The position numbers were made by a program, and so were the translations under genes. The notes under the pieces are model-generated. The model did not search any database, was not told the origin of the DNA, and saw only the letters and a list, made by a program, of their open reading frames with translations. Below, in pieces: positions 1-6,770 of a stretch of DNA of 9,489 nt. The stretch is from an uncultured Gemmataceae bacterium (GTDB taxonomy: Bacteria; Planctomycetota; Planctomycetia; Gemmatales; Gemmataceae), in NCBI GenBank assembly GCA_937922175.1, contig CAKZUU010000123.1:1-9489 (forward strand), given 5' to 3'. Every line of letters starts with the position of its first letter. Position 1 is the first letter of the stretch.

Positions 1-259
1 GTTCTATTCCACGCACCAACACGTCACAAAAGACACTCCGCCGACCTTTTTGTTCCACACGGAGGACGATAAGGCCGTCCCTGTCGAAAACAGCCGCGCC
101 TTTGCCGAAGCCTGCCGACAGCACGGCGTGCCGGTCGAAATTGCGATCTATCCCATGGGACCCCACGGGGTCGGTTTGGCATCGAACGACGCGGAGCTCT
201 CCAATTGGCCCGGTCGGTTGGAAGCATGGATGAAAAAGATCCAATTGTTGCCCGAGTGA
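1..259 (+). CDS. Alpha/beta hydrolase (acetylxylan-esterase-like), C-terminal end only
   Basis: The reading frame is open from the left edge (codon phase starts at base 2) and stops at TGA 257-259, so about 85 C-terminal residues are visible. They match the end of an alpha/beta-hydrolase fold of the BD-FAE/acetylxylan esterase type. A beta strand leads into HTEDDKAVP, where the Asp at 65-67 is the likely catalytic acid. An amphipathic helix (ENSRAFAEACRQHG) follows, then a strand and the motif GPHGVGLA, whose His at 164-166 is the likely catalytic base. The nucleophile Ser and any signal peptide lie outside the window. Proteins with this ending often deacetylate plant or algal polysaccharides outside the cytoplasm; that substrate is inferred from the family. 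The dipeptidase gene follows on the same strand about 50 bases later, so the two may share a transcript. The TTG at 50 is internal, not a start. Confidence 0.8.
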   Translation, partial: FYSTHQHVTKDTPPTFLFHTEDDKAVPVENSRAFAEACRQHGVPVEIAIYPMGPHGVGLASNDAELSNWPGRLEAWMKKIQLLPE

Positions 260-312
260 AAAACTGCCTCTCGATGAGGACGGTTTTTGGCACGCGCGAT
301 GGGTGCGATCCG

Positions 313-1527
313 ATGACAAAAACGACGTTGATGTTCATGGGCATCATGGTCGGTTCGTTTTCCTGGGCACAAGAGCCGTCGCACTTTCGTCGGCCCGTGG
401 AGGTCACGGAAGAAGCGATGCGTATCCATCGCGCGGCATTGGTGATCGACGGGCACAACGATTTGCCCTACCAGTTCCGTGAGCGCGAGGATCTCAGCTT
501 CGCACAGTTTGATATTTCCCGGCTACAACCGCGATTCCACACCGACATTCCGCGCTTGCGTCGGGGAGGAGTCGGCGGTCAATTCTGGTCAGCTTATGTG
601 CCCGCTTCGACAGGGAAGAGCAAGACGGCCGTCACGCAGACTTTGGAACAAATCGACGTGATTCATCGCTTTGTTCGACGTTATCCCAACGATTTCGAGT
701 TCGCGCGGACAGCAGACGATGTCGTGCGGATTCATCGTTCGGGGAAGATCGCGTCGTTAATCGGCGTCGAAGGAGGACACTCGATCGACAATTCGTTGGG
801 CGTACTGCGGATGTACTACGATCTGGGTGTCCGCTATATGACACTGACCCACTCCGATACGTTAGATTGGGCAGACTCGGCAACGGATGAACCCCGACAC
901 CACGGCTTGACGGAATTCGGTCGAAATGTCGTTCGGGAGATGAACCGTCTGGGAATGATGGTGGATTTGTCCCATGTCTCGCCCGATGTGATGCGTCAAG
1001 CCATCGAGATCAGCACAGCCCCGGTGATATTTTCTCATTCGTCAACATATGCTTTGGCCCCGCATGTTCGCAATGTGCCGGATGACGTCTTGCGACTGCT
1101 GCCCAAGAATGGCGGCGTCGTCATGATTAACTTTTATTCAGGCTTTATCACCCCGGAGGGAGCACGAGCGAGTCGCGATTTGTTCCTCGCCTATCGCCGG
1201 ATGCAGGAGAGGATCAAAGATCGTCAGGAACTGGAACGGGCGGTCGACCAATGGAAGGCCGAACATCCGATGCCGCGGGGCAGTGTCCATACCGTGGTCG
1301 ATCACATCGAGCACGTCATCAAAGTCGCCGGTATCGACCACGTGGGTCTGGGATCCGATTTCGATGGCATCGGTTCCACGCCGGAGCAGCTTGAAGATGT
1401 CTCGAAATACCCCTGCCTCACGCAGGAACTGCTGAACCGCGGCTACACAGAGGAGCAAATCCATAAGATCCTTGGCGGCAACGTTCTCCGAGTCATGCGA
1501 GAAGTGGAAGCAAAACGCAGCAACTAA
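313..1527 (+). CDS. Membrane dipeptidase, peptidase family M19 (renal-dipeptidase-like), exported
   Basis: A 404-residue zinc dipeptidase of family M19, which cleaves dipeptides, often with D- or dehydro-residues at the C-terminal position. The metal site looks complete, counting from the ATG at 313: HND gives His48 and Asp50, GVEGGHS gives the bridging Glu153, VDLSHVS gives His221, and FSHSS gives His242. The acid-base Asp349 sits in GLGSDFDG. The 313 start is preferred because it gives a compact signal peptide: MTKTT, then hydrophobic residues 6-16, and a likely cleavage in SWA|QE after residue 19. The in-frame ATG at 274 and the GTG-type start at 205 only add a non-hydrophobic leader, and 205 would overlap the upstream gene. 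No strong Shine-Dalgarno precedes 313. The protein should act in the periplasm or on the cell surface, and dipeptide or peptidoglycan-peptide scavenging is a reasonable inferred role. The family assignment is near certain; the substrate is unknown. Confidence 0.93.
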   Translation: MTKTTLMFMGIMVGSFSWAQEPSHFRRPVEVTEEAMRIHRAALVIDGHNDLPYQFREREDLSFAQFDISRLQPRFHTDIPRLRRGGVGGQFWSAYVPASTGKSKTAVTQTLEQIDVIHRFVRRYPNDFEFARTADDVVRIHRSGKIASLIGVEGGHSIDNSLGVLRMYYDLGVRYMTLTHSDTLDWADSATDEPRHHGLTEFGRNVVREMNRLGMMVDLSHVSPDVMRQAIEISTAPVIFSHSSTYALAPHVRNVPDDVLRLLPKNGGVVMINFYSGFITPEGARASRDLFLAYRRMQERIKDRQELERAVDQWKAEHPMPRGSVHTVVDHIEHVIKVAGIDHVGLGSDFDGIGSTPEQLEDVSKYPCLTQELLNRGYTEEQIHKILGGNVLRVMREVEAKRSN

Positions 1528-1536
1528 CCGACACCT

Positions 1537-1552
1537 CACGGGCGACCCCGTG
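1537..1552. terminator. Hairpin between convergent genes, possible weak terminator
   Basis: CACGGG (1537-1542) and CCCGTG (1547-1552) form a perfect 6-bp stem with the loop CGAC. It begins 10 bases after the dipeptidase stop and lies in the 68-base gap before the end of the convergent hydrolase-like gene. No T-run follows on either strand, so it is not a classical intrinsic terminator. It may only slow polymerase or protect the 3' end. Confidence 0.3.
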
Positions 1553-1595
1553 CCGTTGCAACAACGACGAATCTGGGGATGTGAATTACGGTGGT

Positions 1596-2315
1596 CTAGA
1601 GCGAATCGACCTCGATGGCCCGTTGGATCCAGCGATCCACGTCGCGCAGCATATCGGCGTGGAGCCGATGGGTAGTCGTGTAGGTACGGAACTTGACGGG
1701 CAAACCGGCGGTGTAGAGCAAGCGGAAGTCGCGTCGGGCCATGCTGAGAGGGATGACGGGGTTGGCGGTTCCATGACCGATGAGCACGCGTAAGGAGCGA
1801 AGTTCGTTGAGTCGGAACAAGGGACACCGCCGCGGCATGGTTCCATTGAGGACGATCACGCCGCCGAATTTTTCGGGATGACTCAGGGCCAGGCGATAGG
1901 CAATCGACGCACCTTCCCAAAAACCGGCAAGGAAGATGCGTTCGGTGTGGACATGGAATCGCCGGCGGGTCTGCTGGATCGCCCGAAAGACATAGTCCTC
2001 GACGGTGGCTTCGTCACTGCCGTCAACATCCCAGCTAAATGCCGGTTCGGCACTCTCGTCGCGATTCAGGCTGACGGGGCCACGCAAGGCGATGCCGAGA
2101 TAATTTCGTCGGCTGATTTCCGGGGCAAGACTCAGGACCTGCCGCTCATTTCCCCCGTCCCCGTGGAAGTACACGATCAGCGGATACGGATAGTTCGGCT
2201 CATACCCCGTCGGAACGAAGGTGTGCACCGGCCGGCCTTGCAATGTCTCCACCTCGGAGGGATAGAACCCTTCAGCGGGATAGCTTTCCGCCAATGTTAC
2301 TCGCATGGTGGACAT
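1596..2315 (-). CDS. Alpha/beta-hydrolase-fold protein with replaced catalytic residues (esterase-like pseudo-enzyme)
   Basis: 239 residues, the usual length for phospholipase/carboxylesterase-type (predicted esterase) hydrolases. The fold is recognisable: strand plus oxyanion segment IVYFHGDGGNERQ (about 47-59), nucleophile-elbow strand RIFLAG, then ALSHPEKFGGVIVLNG, GHGTANPVIPL and THRLHADMLRDVDRWI near the C-terminus. The elbow, normally G-x-S-x-G, reads GFWEG with Trp133 in place of Ser (codon TGG, bases 1917-1919). The acid position reads HGTANP with Asn185 where relatives have Asp. A candidate His216 remains. With two of three triad residues gone, ordinary esterase chemistry is unlikely, and binding, scaffolding or a different reaction is possible. 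The frame is intact, with no sign of decay into a pseudogene. The start is supported by AAGGA five bases upstream of the ATG on this strand; a second ATG lies three codons in. No signal peptide is seen, so it is likely cytoplasmic. The fold call is solid; the function is unknown. Confidence 0.88.
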   Translation of the reverse strand: MSTMRVTLAESYPAEGFYPSEVETLQGRPVHTFVPTGYEPNYPYPLIVYFHGDGGNERQVLSLAPEISRRNYLGIALRGPVSLNRDESAEPAFSWDVDGSDEATVEDYVFRAIQQTRRRFHVHTERIFLAGFWEGASIAYRLALSHPEKFGGVIVLNGTMPRRCPLFRLNELRSLRVLIGHGTANPVIPLSMARRDFRLLYTAGLPVKFRTYTTTHRLHADMLRDVDRWIQRAIEVDSL

Positions 2316-2358
2316 ACAGTTCCTTGTCGTTCCGGTTCTAAGGGTTGCACGGGATATT

Positions 2359-2373
2359 CGGCCGGTCCGGCCG
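2359..2373. repeat. Perfect GC-rich inverted repeat (7-1-7)
   Basis: CGGCCGG (2359-2365) and CCGGCCG (2367-2373) are exact reverse complements around a single T at 2366. A one-base loop cannot close in RNA, so the outer pairs would have to open. A protein-binding dyad or a DNA-level element is therefore as plausible as a hairpin. It lies 44 bases upstream of the leftward gene's start codon. No T-run follows on either strand. Confidence 0.45.
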
Positions 2374-2374
2374 C

Positions 2375-2394
2375 GGAGTCCTCGTCTTGACTCC
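2375..2394. repeat. Second inverted repeat next to the first (6-8-6)
   Basis: GGAGTC (2375-2380) and GACTCC (2389-2394) are exact reverse complements separated by CTCGTCTT. The repeat begins one base after the 2359-2373 dyad, so the two form a tandem structure of 36 bases. In RNA it would be a modest hairpin with an 8-base loop. Its role is unknown. Confidence 0.35.
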
Positions 2395-2730
2395 AGAGCG
2401 CCGGGAGGGGAACATCCAAGTCTCGGCGAAGTCTACGTTTCTCTGACGCAATAGTCAACGCGGACATTAGCGCAACTTCAGCGAATCCAGGGAATTTCCG
2501 CGACGAATTTCAGCCTGTAACGATCACACGCGCCGTCGGAAAATACGGGAAGAGGATGAATTGTTTCACCAGCATGCGTTGCGAAGACTGCACCTTTGTC
2601 TGAGTCGGTTGAAGCCACGCTCGAAATCCGCCGATCGGGTCCAAGTTGTGGCTCCTGGCCATCCCGCGATCGATACACTGATTCGCAAGTCTTCGAGTTT
2701 TTCACGCTTGATCGTCGGGGAGCGAGGGAC

Positions 2731-3882
2731 ATGGCGGACCACAACTCTTGGGGTTTTGCAACCCGGGCGATTCACGCCGGTCAAGATCCAGATCCCGCGA
2801 CCGGGGCGACGATTGTACCCATCTATGCCACCTCGACCTACACCCAAACCGCACCGGGTGAACACAAGGGTTACGAGTACTCTCGGTCCGGCAATCCGAC
2901 CCGCACTGCCCTGGAGACCTGCTTGGCTTCGCTTGAGGGGGGCGAGTTCGGTTTGGCATTCGCGTCGGGGCTGGCGGCAAGCACGGCCGTTCTCCTCACG
3001 CTGCGCCCCGGGGATGAGGTGTTGGCGTCGGCGGACTTGTACGGCGGGACGTTTCGTTTGCTGGAGCGCGTCTTCAAGCCCTGGGGATTGCGAACGCGGT
3101 ACACCGAGGACCTGACGCCGGTCGGTTTTGCTCAGGCCATGACGCCACAGACGCGACTCGTTTGGATCGAGTCGCCGACCAATCCGTTGTTGCAGGTGTT
3201 GGATATTGCGGGCATCGCGGAGGTCGCGCATCGAACCGGGGCCAAACTCGCCGTGGATAATACCTTCGCCTCGCCCGCCTTGCAACAACCGCTGCGACTC
3301 GGAGCCGATTACGTGATCCACAGCACGACGAAATATCTGGGCGGACATTCGGACGTCGTTGGCGGGGCCGTGATCGGAGCCAAGGCCTTGCTCGAACCGG
3401 TCAAGTTTTATCAGAACGCAGCGGGAGGCACCCCGGGGCCGTTCGATTGCTACCTGGTACTGCGCGGTGTGAAAACCTTGGCCGTGCGAATGGAACGGCA
3501 TTGCGCCAATGCTCGCGTGTTGGCCGATTGGCTCTCCCACCATCCGCAGGTCGAGCGCGTGTACTATCCGGGGTTGCCGTCGTTTCCGGGACATGAGATA
3601 GCTCGTCGGCAGATGCGCGATTTTGGCGGCATGATCTCTTTGCGACTGAAAGGTGGAGGGGCAGCGGCCCGGCGTTTCGTGACGCGCACCCGTCTGTTCA
3701 GCTTGGCCGAGAGCCTCGGCGGCGTCGAGTCGCTGGTTTGCCATCCCGCCACCATGACCCACGCGAGCGTCCCGGCGGAAGTGCGGTCGGCCCGGGGTGT
3801 GGATGAGGGTCTGATCCGGCTAAGTGTCGGCATCGAGGAGGTCGAGGATTTGCGTCGCGATCTCGTCGATGCTTTGGCCTGA
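2731..3882 (+). CDS. Cystathionine gamma-synthase / gamma-lyase family PLP enzyme
   Basis: 383 residues from the ATG at 2731, the normal length for the Cys/Met-metabolism PLP family. Signature elements occur in order: an N-terminal FATRAIHAGQDPD, YSRSGNPTR (Tyr50 and Arg52 bind the PLP phosphate of the partner subunit), FASGLAAS, ADLYGGT with ring-stacking Tyr104, VDNTFASP with Asp176, and HSTTKYLGGHSD with the PLP-binding Lys201. SLGGVESLVCHPATMTHASVP and the substrate-carboxylate Arg363 in IRLSVGIE complete the site. The cytoplasmic enzyme either makes cystathionine from an activated homoserine and cysteine or splits cystathionine to cysteine, and sequence alone does not separate these; methionine gamma-lyase is less likely. 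The frame continues upstream to 2596, but the added residues are not family-like. GGGGAG at 2717-2722, eight bases before the ATG, supports 2731. The NagB-PIG-L gene follows about 145 bases downstream. Confidence 0.93.
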   Translation: MADHNSWGFATRAIHAGQDPDPATGATIVPIYATSTYTQTAPGEHKGYEYSRSGNPTRTALETCLASLEGGEFGLAFASGLAASTAVLLTLRPGDEVLASADLYGGTFRLLERVFKPWGLRTRYTEDLTPVGFAQAMTPQTRLVWIESPTNPLLQVLDIAGIAEVAHRTGAKLAVDNTFASPALQQPLRLGADYVIHSTTKYLGGHSDVVGGAVIGAKALLEPVKFYQNAAGGTPGPFDCYLVLRGVKTLAVRMERHCANARVLADWLSHHPQVERVYYPGLPSFPGHEIARRQMRDFGGMISLRLKGGGAAARRFVTRTRLFSLAESLGGVESLVCHPATMTHASVPAEVRSARGVDEGLIRLSVGIEEVEDLRRDLVDALA

Positions 3883-4027
3883 AGGACCAGCGGAGCGCGC
3901 TGATGTGTCCAAACTCGGCGGGCCGCCACGGACAACTCGCCATCGCCGGCAAGGTTTATACGATGCCCAGTGTTGTGCCGTGGACGGTCGCCTGCCACCT
4001 TGGAATTCCCTTTGTCGAGAACTCCCC

Positions 4028-5887
4028 TTGGAACCCCAACGCCTGACCAACACACGTCTCCCGACTTTGGTCTTCAAGACGAGTGTCGATGCTTCCAAAT
4101 ACGTCGCTGTCGCTATTGCCGAGTTGATTCGTCGCAACAACGCTCGAGGTAAGCCGACGGTGCTGGGACTGGCCACGGGAGCGACCCCCGTCGGGTTGTA
4201 CGCCGAACTGGTCCGCATGCACCGTGAAGAGGGGTTGGATTTCTCTCGGGTCATTACCTTCAACTTGGACGAATACTACCCGATGAGTCCGACCGACCCG
4301 CACAGTTACCACGAATTCATGCGGGTCCATCTGTTCGAGCATGTGAACATCCCCCGTGAGAACGTCCACATCCCCGATGGCAACATTCCCCTGGAGCGAG
4401 TGGAATCGTATTGCCGCGAGTACGAACAATTGATTCGCGAAGCCGGCGGAATCGATATCCAAGTTCTGGGGATCGGTCGGACGGGGCACATCGCGTTCAA
4501 CGAACCAGGATCGCCCAGGTCCAGCCGGACCCGATTGGTCACATTAGATCCGCTGACCCGACACGACGCGGCTCAGGCCTTTTTCGGTGAGGAAAACGTA
4601 CCCGCACGCGCCTTGACCATGGGCGTCGGGACGATCCTTGATGCCCGGAAAATTTTCATCATCGCCTTTGGCGAGCGCAAGGCGAGCATTGTCCAAAGAG
4701 CCTGCGAGGAGTTGCCCACCGAGGCGGTGACGGCCAGCTTTTTGCAGGAACACCACGACGCGACGTTCATCTTGGACGAGCCGGCCGCATCGAAGCTCAG
4801 TGCTCGGTTGCGCCCGTGGGAACTCGGCTCGATTCACTGGACCGACTCTCTGATTCGCCAGGCGGTCATTTGGCTCAGCCTCAAGGTGCGGAAGGGGCTT
4901 TTGCAACTGGACGATGACGATTTCCGCGAGAATGGATTGTTCGAGTTGTTGCGCGAGTATGGCCCGGCGCAAGATCTTGGCGAGCGGGTGTTTCAAGATC
5001 GTCTGTCAACCTTGGTGACCCACCCTGCCGGCCGTGACAGCAAAACGATCCTCGTCTTCAGCCCGCATCCCGACGACGACGTCATCAGCATGGGCGGGAC
5101 GATGATCCGCCTGGTGGAGCAGGGGCACAAAGTCCACGTCGCCTACATGACGAGCGGCAACATCGCCGTCTTCGACTACGACGCCTTGCGTTTCGTCGAT
5201 TTCGTCGAATCGTACAACCGCGAATTTGGGATCAGCCCGTCGCAGACGACCCAGTTGGCGAACCAGATCCGGCAAAGCCTCCAACTGAAGGAACCAGGTC
5301 AGCCCGACTGTCGCGAAGTTCTCGAAATCAAGCGACTCATCCGGGAGACGGAAGCGCGAGCGGCGGCGTTGGTGTGTGGCATTCCACCGGAACAGTTGGA
5401 GTTCATGAACCTCAAGTTTTACCAGACCGGTAAACGTGAAAAACTTCCGGTGCAACCTGAAGATTACGACGCGATCATGGGCTTGCTGCAACGGTTGAAA
5501 CCGGCGCAAATATATGTGGCCGGTGAAGAGTCCGACCCGCATGGGACGCATCGGGTGTGTGCGGATGCGATCTACACCTGTGTGCGAAAGCTCTGGCAGC
5601 AAGGGCAGCAGTTTGAGGTTTGGCTCTATCGTGGCGCTTGGGAAGAGTGGGAGCCGCACGAAATCGACCGGGCCGTGCCCATCAGCCCCGCCGATTTGGA
5701 GCGCAAAAAGTTGGCGATTTTCCGTCATCAATCTCAGAAGGACCGCGCGATGTTCCCTGGCGGGAGTGACCGACGGGAGTTTTGGCAGCGGGCCGAAGAA
5801 CGAAACAAAAGCACCGCTGCGACCTACGACGCCCTCGGGTTACCAGAGTTTTTCGCCCTGGAAGGCTTTGTCCGCTGGAGAGGTTGA
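4028..5887 (+). CDS. nagB: Glucosamine-6-phosphate deaminase fused to a PIG-L/LmbE deacetylase domain
   Basis: A 619-residue two-domain protein. Residues about 10-265 are NagB-like, converting glucosamine-6-phosphate to fructose-6-phosphate plus ammonia: LGLATGATPVGLY (phosphate loop), FNLDEYYP with Asp81, and GIGRTGHIAFNEPGS with His154 and Glu159. Thr152 stands where E. coli NagB has the catalytic Asp141; I recall this in other fused NagBs. Residues about 335-619 are PIG-L/LmbE: VFSPHPDDDVISMGGT (His347, Asp349 and Asp350 as zinc and catalytic residues) and DPHGTHRVCADA for the second zinc-binding segment. PIG-L enzymes remove acetyl groups from GlcNAc-containing molecules, so one chain may deacetylate and then deaminate an amino sugar; this is inference. 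The start is uncertain. Family similarity begins near RLTNTRLPTLVF, so TTG 4028 (GAGA seven bases upstream) is chosen. In-frame options are GTG 3980, GTG 3905 and ATG 3869, the last overlapping the previous gene. Confidence 0.9.
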   Translation: MEPQRLTNTRLPTLVFKTSVDASKYVAVAIAELIRRNNARGKPTVLGLATGATPVGLYAELVRMHREEGLDFSRVITFNLDEYYPMSPTDPHSYHEFMRVHLFEHVNIPRENVHIPDGNIPLERVESYCREYEQLIREAGGIDIQVLGIGRTGHIAFNEPGSPRSSRTRLVTLDPLTRHDAAQAFFGEENVPARALTMGVGTILDARKIFIIAFGERKASIVQRACEELPTEAVTASFLQEHHDATFILDEPAASKLSARLRPWELGSIHWTDSLIRQAVIWLSLKVRKGLLQLDDDDFRENGLFELLREYGPAQDLGERVFQDRLSTLVTHPAGRDSKTILVFSPHPDDDVISMGGTMIRLVEQGHKVHVAYMTSGNIAVFDYDALRFVDFVESYNREFGISPSQTTQLANQIRQSLQLKEPGQPDCREVLEIKRLIRETEARAAALVCGIPPEQLEFMNLKFYQTGKREKLPVQPEDYDAIMGLLQRLKPAQIYVAGEESDPHGTHRVCADAIYTCVRKLWQQGQQFEVWLYRGAWEEWEPHEIDRAVPISPADLERKKLAIFRHQSQKDRAMFPGGSDRREFWQRAEERNKSTAATYDALGLPEFFALEGFVRWRG

Positions 5888-5889
5888 AC

Positions 5890-5928
5890 TTTTCACCCCG
5901 CTCCGACGTCGGAATTTCGGGGTGGAAA
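5890..5928 (+). terminator. Strong hairpin right after the NagB-PIG-L stop
   Basis: Bases 5890-5900 pair with 5918-5928 (core CACCCCG with CGGGGTG, then T-A pairs and one G-T wobble), giving an 11-bp stem. The 17-base loop contains the palindrome CCGACGTCGG (5903-5912). It begins three bases after the stop codon. An A-run rather than a T-run follows, so it lacks the classical U-tract. It is a likely 3'-end structure, either a Rho-assisted terminator or an RNA-stabilising hairpin. Confidence 0.45.
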
Positions 5929-6140
5929 AAAAGGTCGGGCAGCGGTATCCGCCTTGACGAAATGATGAATGTCAAATGGAAGCTGTCATCGGCGACCAGG
6001 ATCCAGTCGCGGAAGGATGGATTGTGTCGTTTATGCCGCTAACCGCGGGGACTTGGGCTTGATCCGCAACCTATGATGGATGGTAGAGGCAGGAACTGAA
6101 GAGGCATCCCACCCGAGCCTTCTCGGAATCGAGGTGAGAT

Positions 6141-6620
6141 ATGAACGGCGAAAATCGTGATCGGACCAGCTCGTCGCTGACACCACGGTATCGGCCCAGT
6201 TTCGATCTGAACACCGTTCGCCGAATGTTGCCTCTCATCCGCCGCATCGTCGAAGATATTGTCCACGATTCGGCCGAACTGCGAAAATTCCAGTTCGAGC
6301 AGGAAGGGCTGGACCGTAACAAAATCTCGCTCAGCTGGCCCGAACGGCAGCGACGTTACTACGTCCACGGCGAAGTAACCCGGCTGCAAGGTCGACTCGA
6401 CGAGGAACGCCGCGAACTCGACGATCTCGGAGCCGTCCTGTTCAACCCCGCGGTCGGTTCGGTCGGTTTTCCGACGACAATTTATGGCCGACCAGCTTAC
6501 TTCGATTGGCAACTCGGCGAAGAAGTGGTCGCCTTCTGGCATTACGACGGCGAGTCGATCCGCCGACCCATCCCCTCGAGTCCGGGCGAGTTGCTGTTGC
6601 AAACTGTTGCGTCGGCCTAA
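6141..6620 (+). CDS. DUF2203 family protein
   Basis: 159 residues matching the DUF2203 pattern. An N-terminal segment FDLNTVRRMLPLIRRIVED (about 21-39) begins a long charged helical, probably coiled-coil stretch to about residue 98. A compact C-terminal motif follows: GRPAYFDWQLGEEVVAFWH (about 116-134) and then RRPI. The biochemical function of the family is unknown to me. No signal peptide or membrane segment is visible, so the protein is probably cytoplasmic. The ATG is preceded by GAGGTGA (6131-6137), an almost perfect anti-Shine-Dalgarno match three bases away, which fixes the start and implies good translation. The 253 bases upstream contain the terminator-like hairpin of the previous gene and a TATGAT at 6072-6077 without a convincing -35, so the gene is probably transcribed on its own. 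Downstream there is no gene for 326 bases, only the putative small RNA. Confidence 0.85.
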   Translation: MNGENRDRTSSSLTPRYRPSFDLNTVRRMLPLIRRIVEDIVHDSAELRKFQFEQEGLDRNKISLSWPERQRRYYVHGEVTRLQGRLDEERRELDDLGAVLFNPAVGSVGFPTTIYGRPAYFDWQLGEEVVAFWHYDGESIRRPIPSSPGELLLQTVASA

Positions 6621-6734
6621 CTGTACGGGCTTCCAGCCGAACGGCCACGACGGTCGGCAATTGGCCACTCTCGGGCGGTTCCGCGGTTCGGCAGCGCTGG
6701 AATTTTTGTTAAAATCGTACCGATCCTGGTTGCT

Positions 6735-6764
6735 TTGAGAGTTTTTCTGTTCTAGATCTAGAAG
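6735..6764 (+). promoter_or_regulatory. Candidate promoter for the small RNA
   Basis: TTGAGA (6735-6740) matches the -35 consensus at five of six positions. TAGAAG (6759-6764), after an 18-base spacer, matches the -10 at four of six. Transcription would start near 6770-6772, exactly where the first hairpin of the non-coding region begins. An alternative -10, TAAAAT at 6710-6715, is a better hexamer but has no usable -35. Confidence 0.35.
6750..6763. promoter_or_regulatory. Perfect 14-bp palindrome overlapping the candidate -10, possible operator
   Basis: TTCTAGATCTAGAA reads identically on both strands with no spacer. With no loop it makes a poor RNA hairpin but a good site for a dimeric DNA-binding protein. 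It lies between the candidate -35 and -10 and covers most of the -10, where a repressor would block initiation. The regulator is not encoded recognisably in this window. Confidence 0.4.
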
Positions 6765-6770
6765 TGAGTG

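Larger units (their letters stand above)
2316..2730. other. Divergent intergenic region, no convincing gene
   Basis: 415 bases separate the leftward hydrolase-like gene from the rightward PLP enzyme. Open frames cross it on both strands, but their translations look like shadows (Arg/Ser-rich, no recognisable domain, no good ribosome-binding site). It should hold the promoters of both genes, yet I find no -35/-10 pair good enough to name. Two inverted repeats at 2359-2394 are its clearest structure. I recognise no SAM or other known riboswitch ahead of the PLP enzyme. Confidence 0.6.

Noticed and set aside
1138..1920. 260-codon minus-strand frame across the dipeptidase end and the hydrolase-like gene
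   Set aside because: It overlaps two real genes, is Arg/Ser-rich and spans a convergent junction. No domain or ribosome-binding site supports it.
2596..2730. In-frame upstream extension of the PLP enzyme
   Set aside because: The 45 added residues do not resemble the family N-terminus, and ATG 2731 has a suitable Shine-Dalgarno and gives the normal length.
2316..2730. SAM-type riboswitch ahead of the cystathionine enzyme
   Set aside because: A methionine-pathway gene makes this tempting, but I see none of the conserved SAM riboswitch core segments or a terminator/anti-terminator pair.
2566..3762. 398-codon minus-strand open frame opposite the PLP enzyme
   Set aside because: It is an antisense shadow in GC-rich DNA. 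The translation has no domain features, and the plus strand has every motif of a well-known family.
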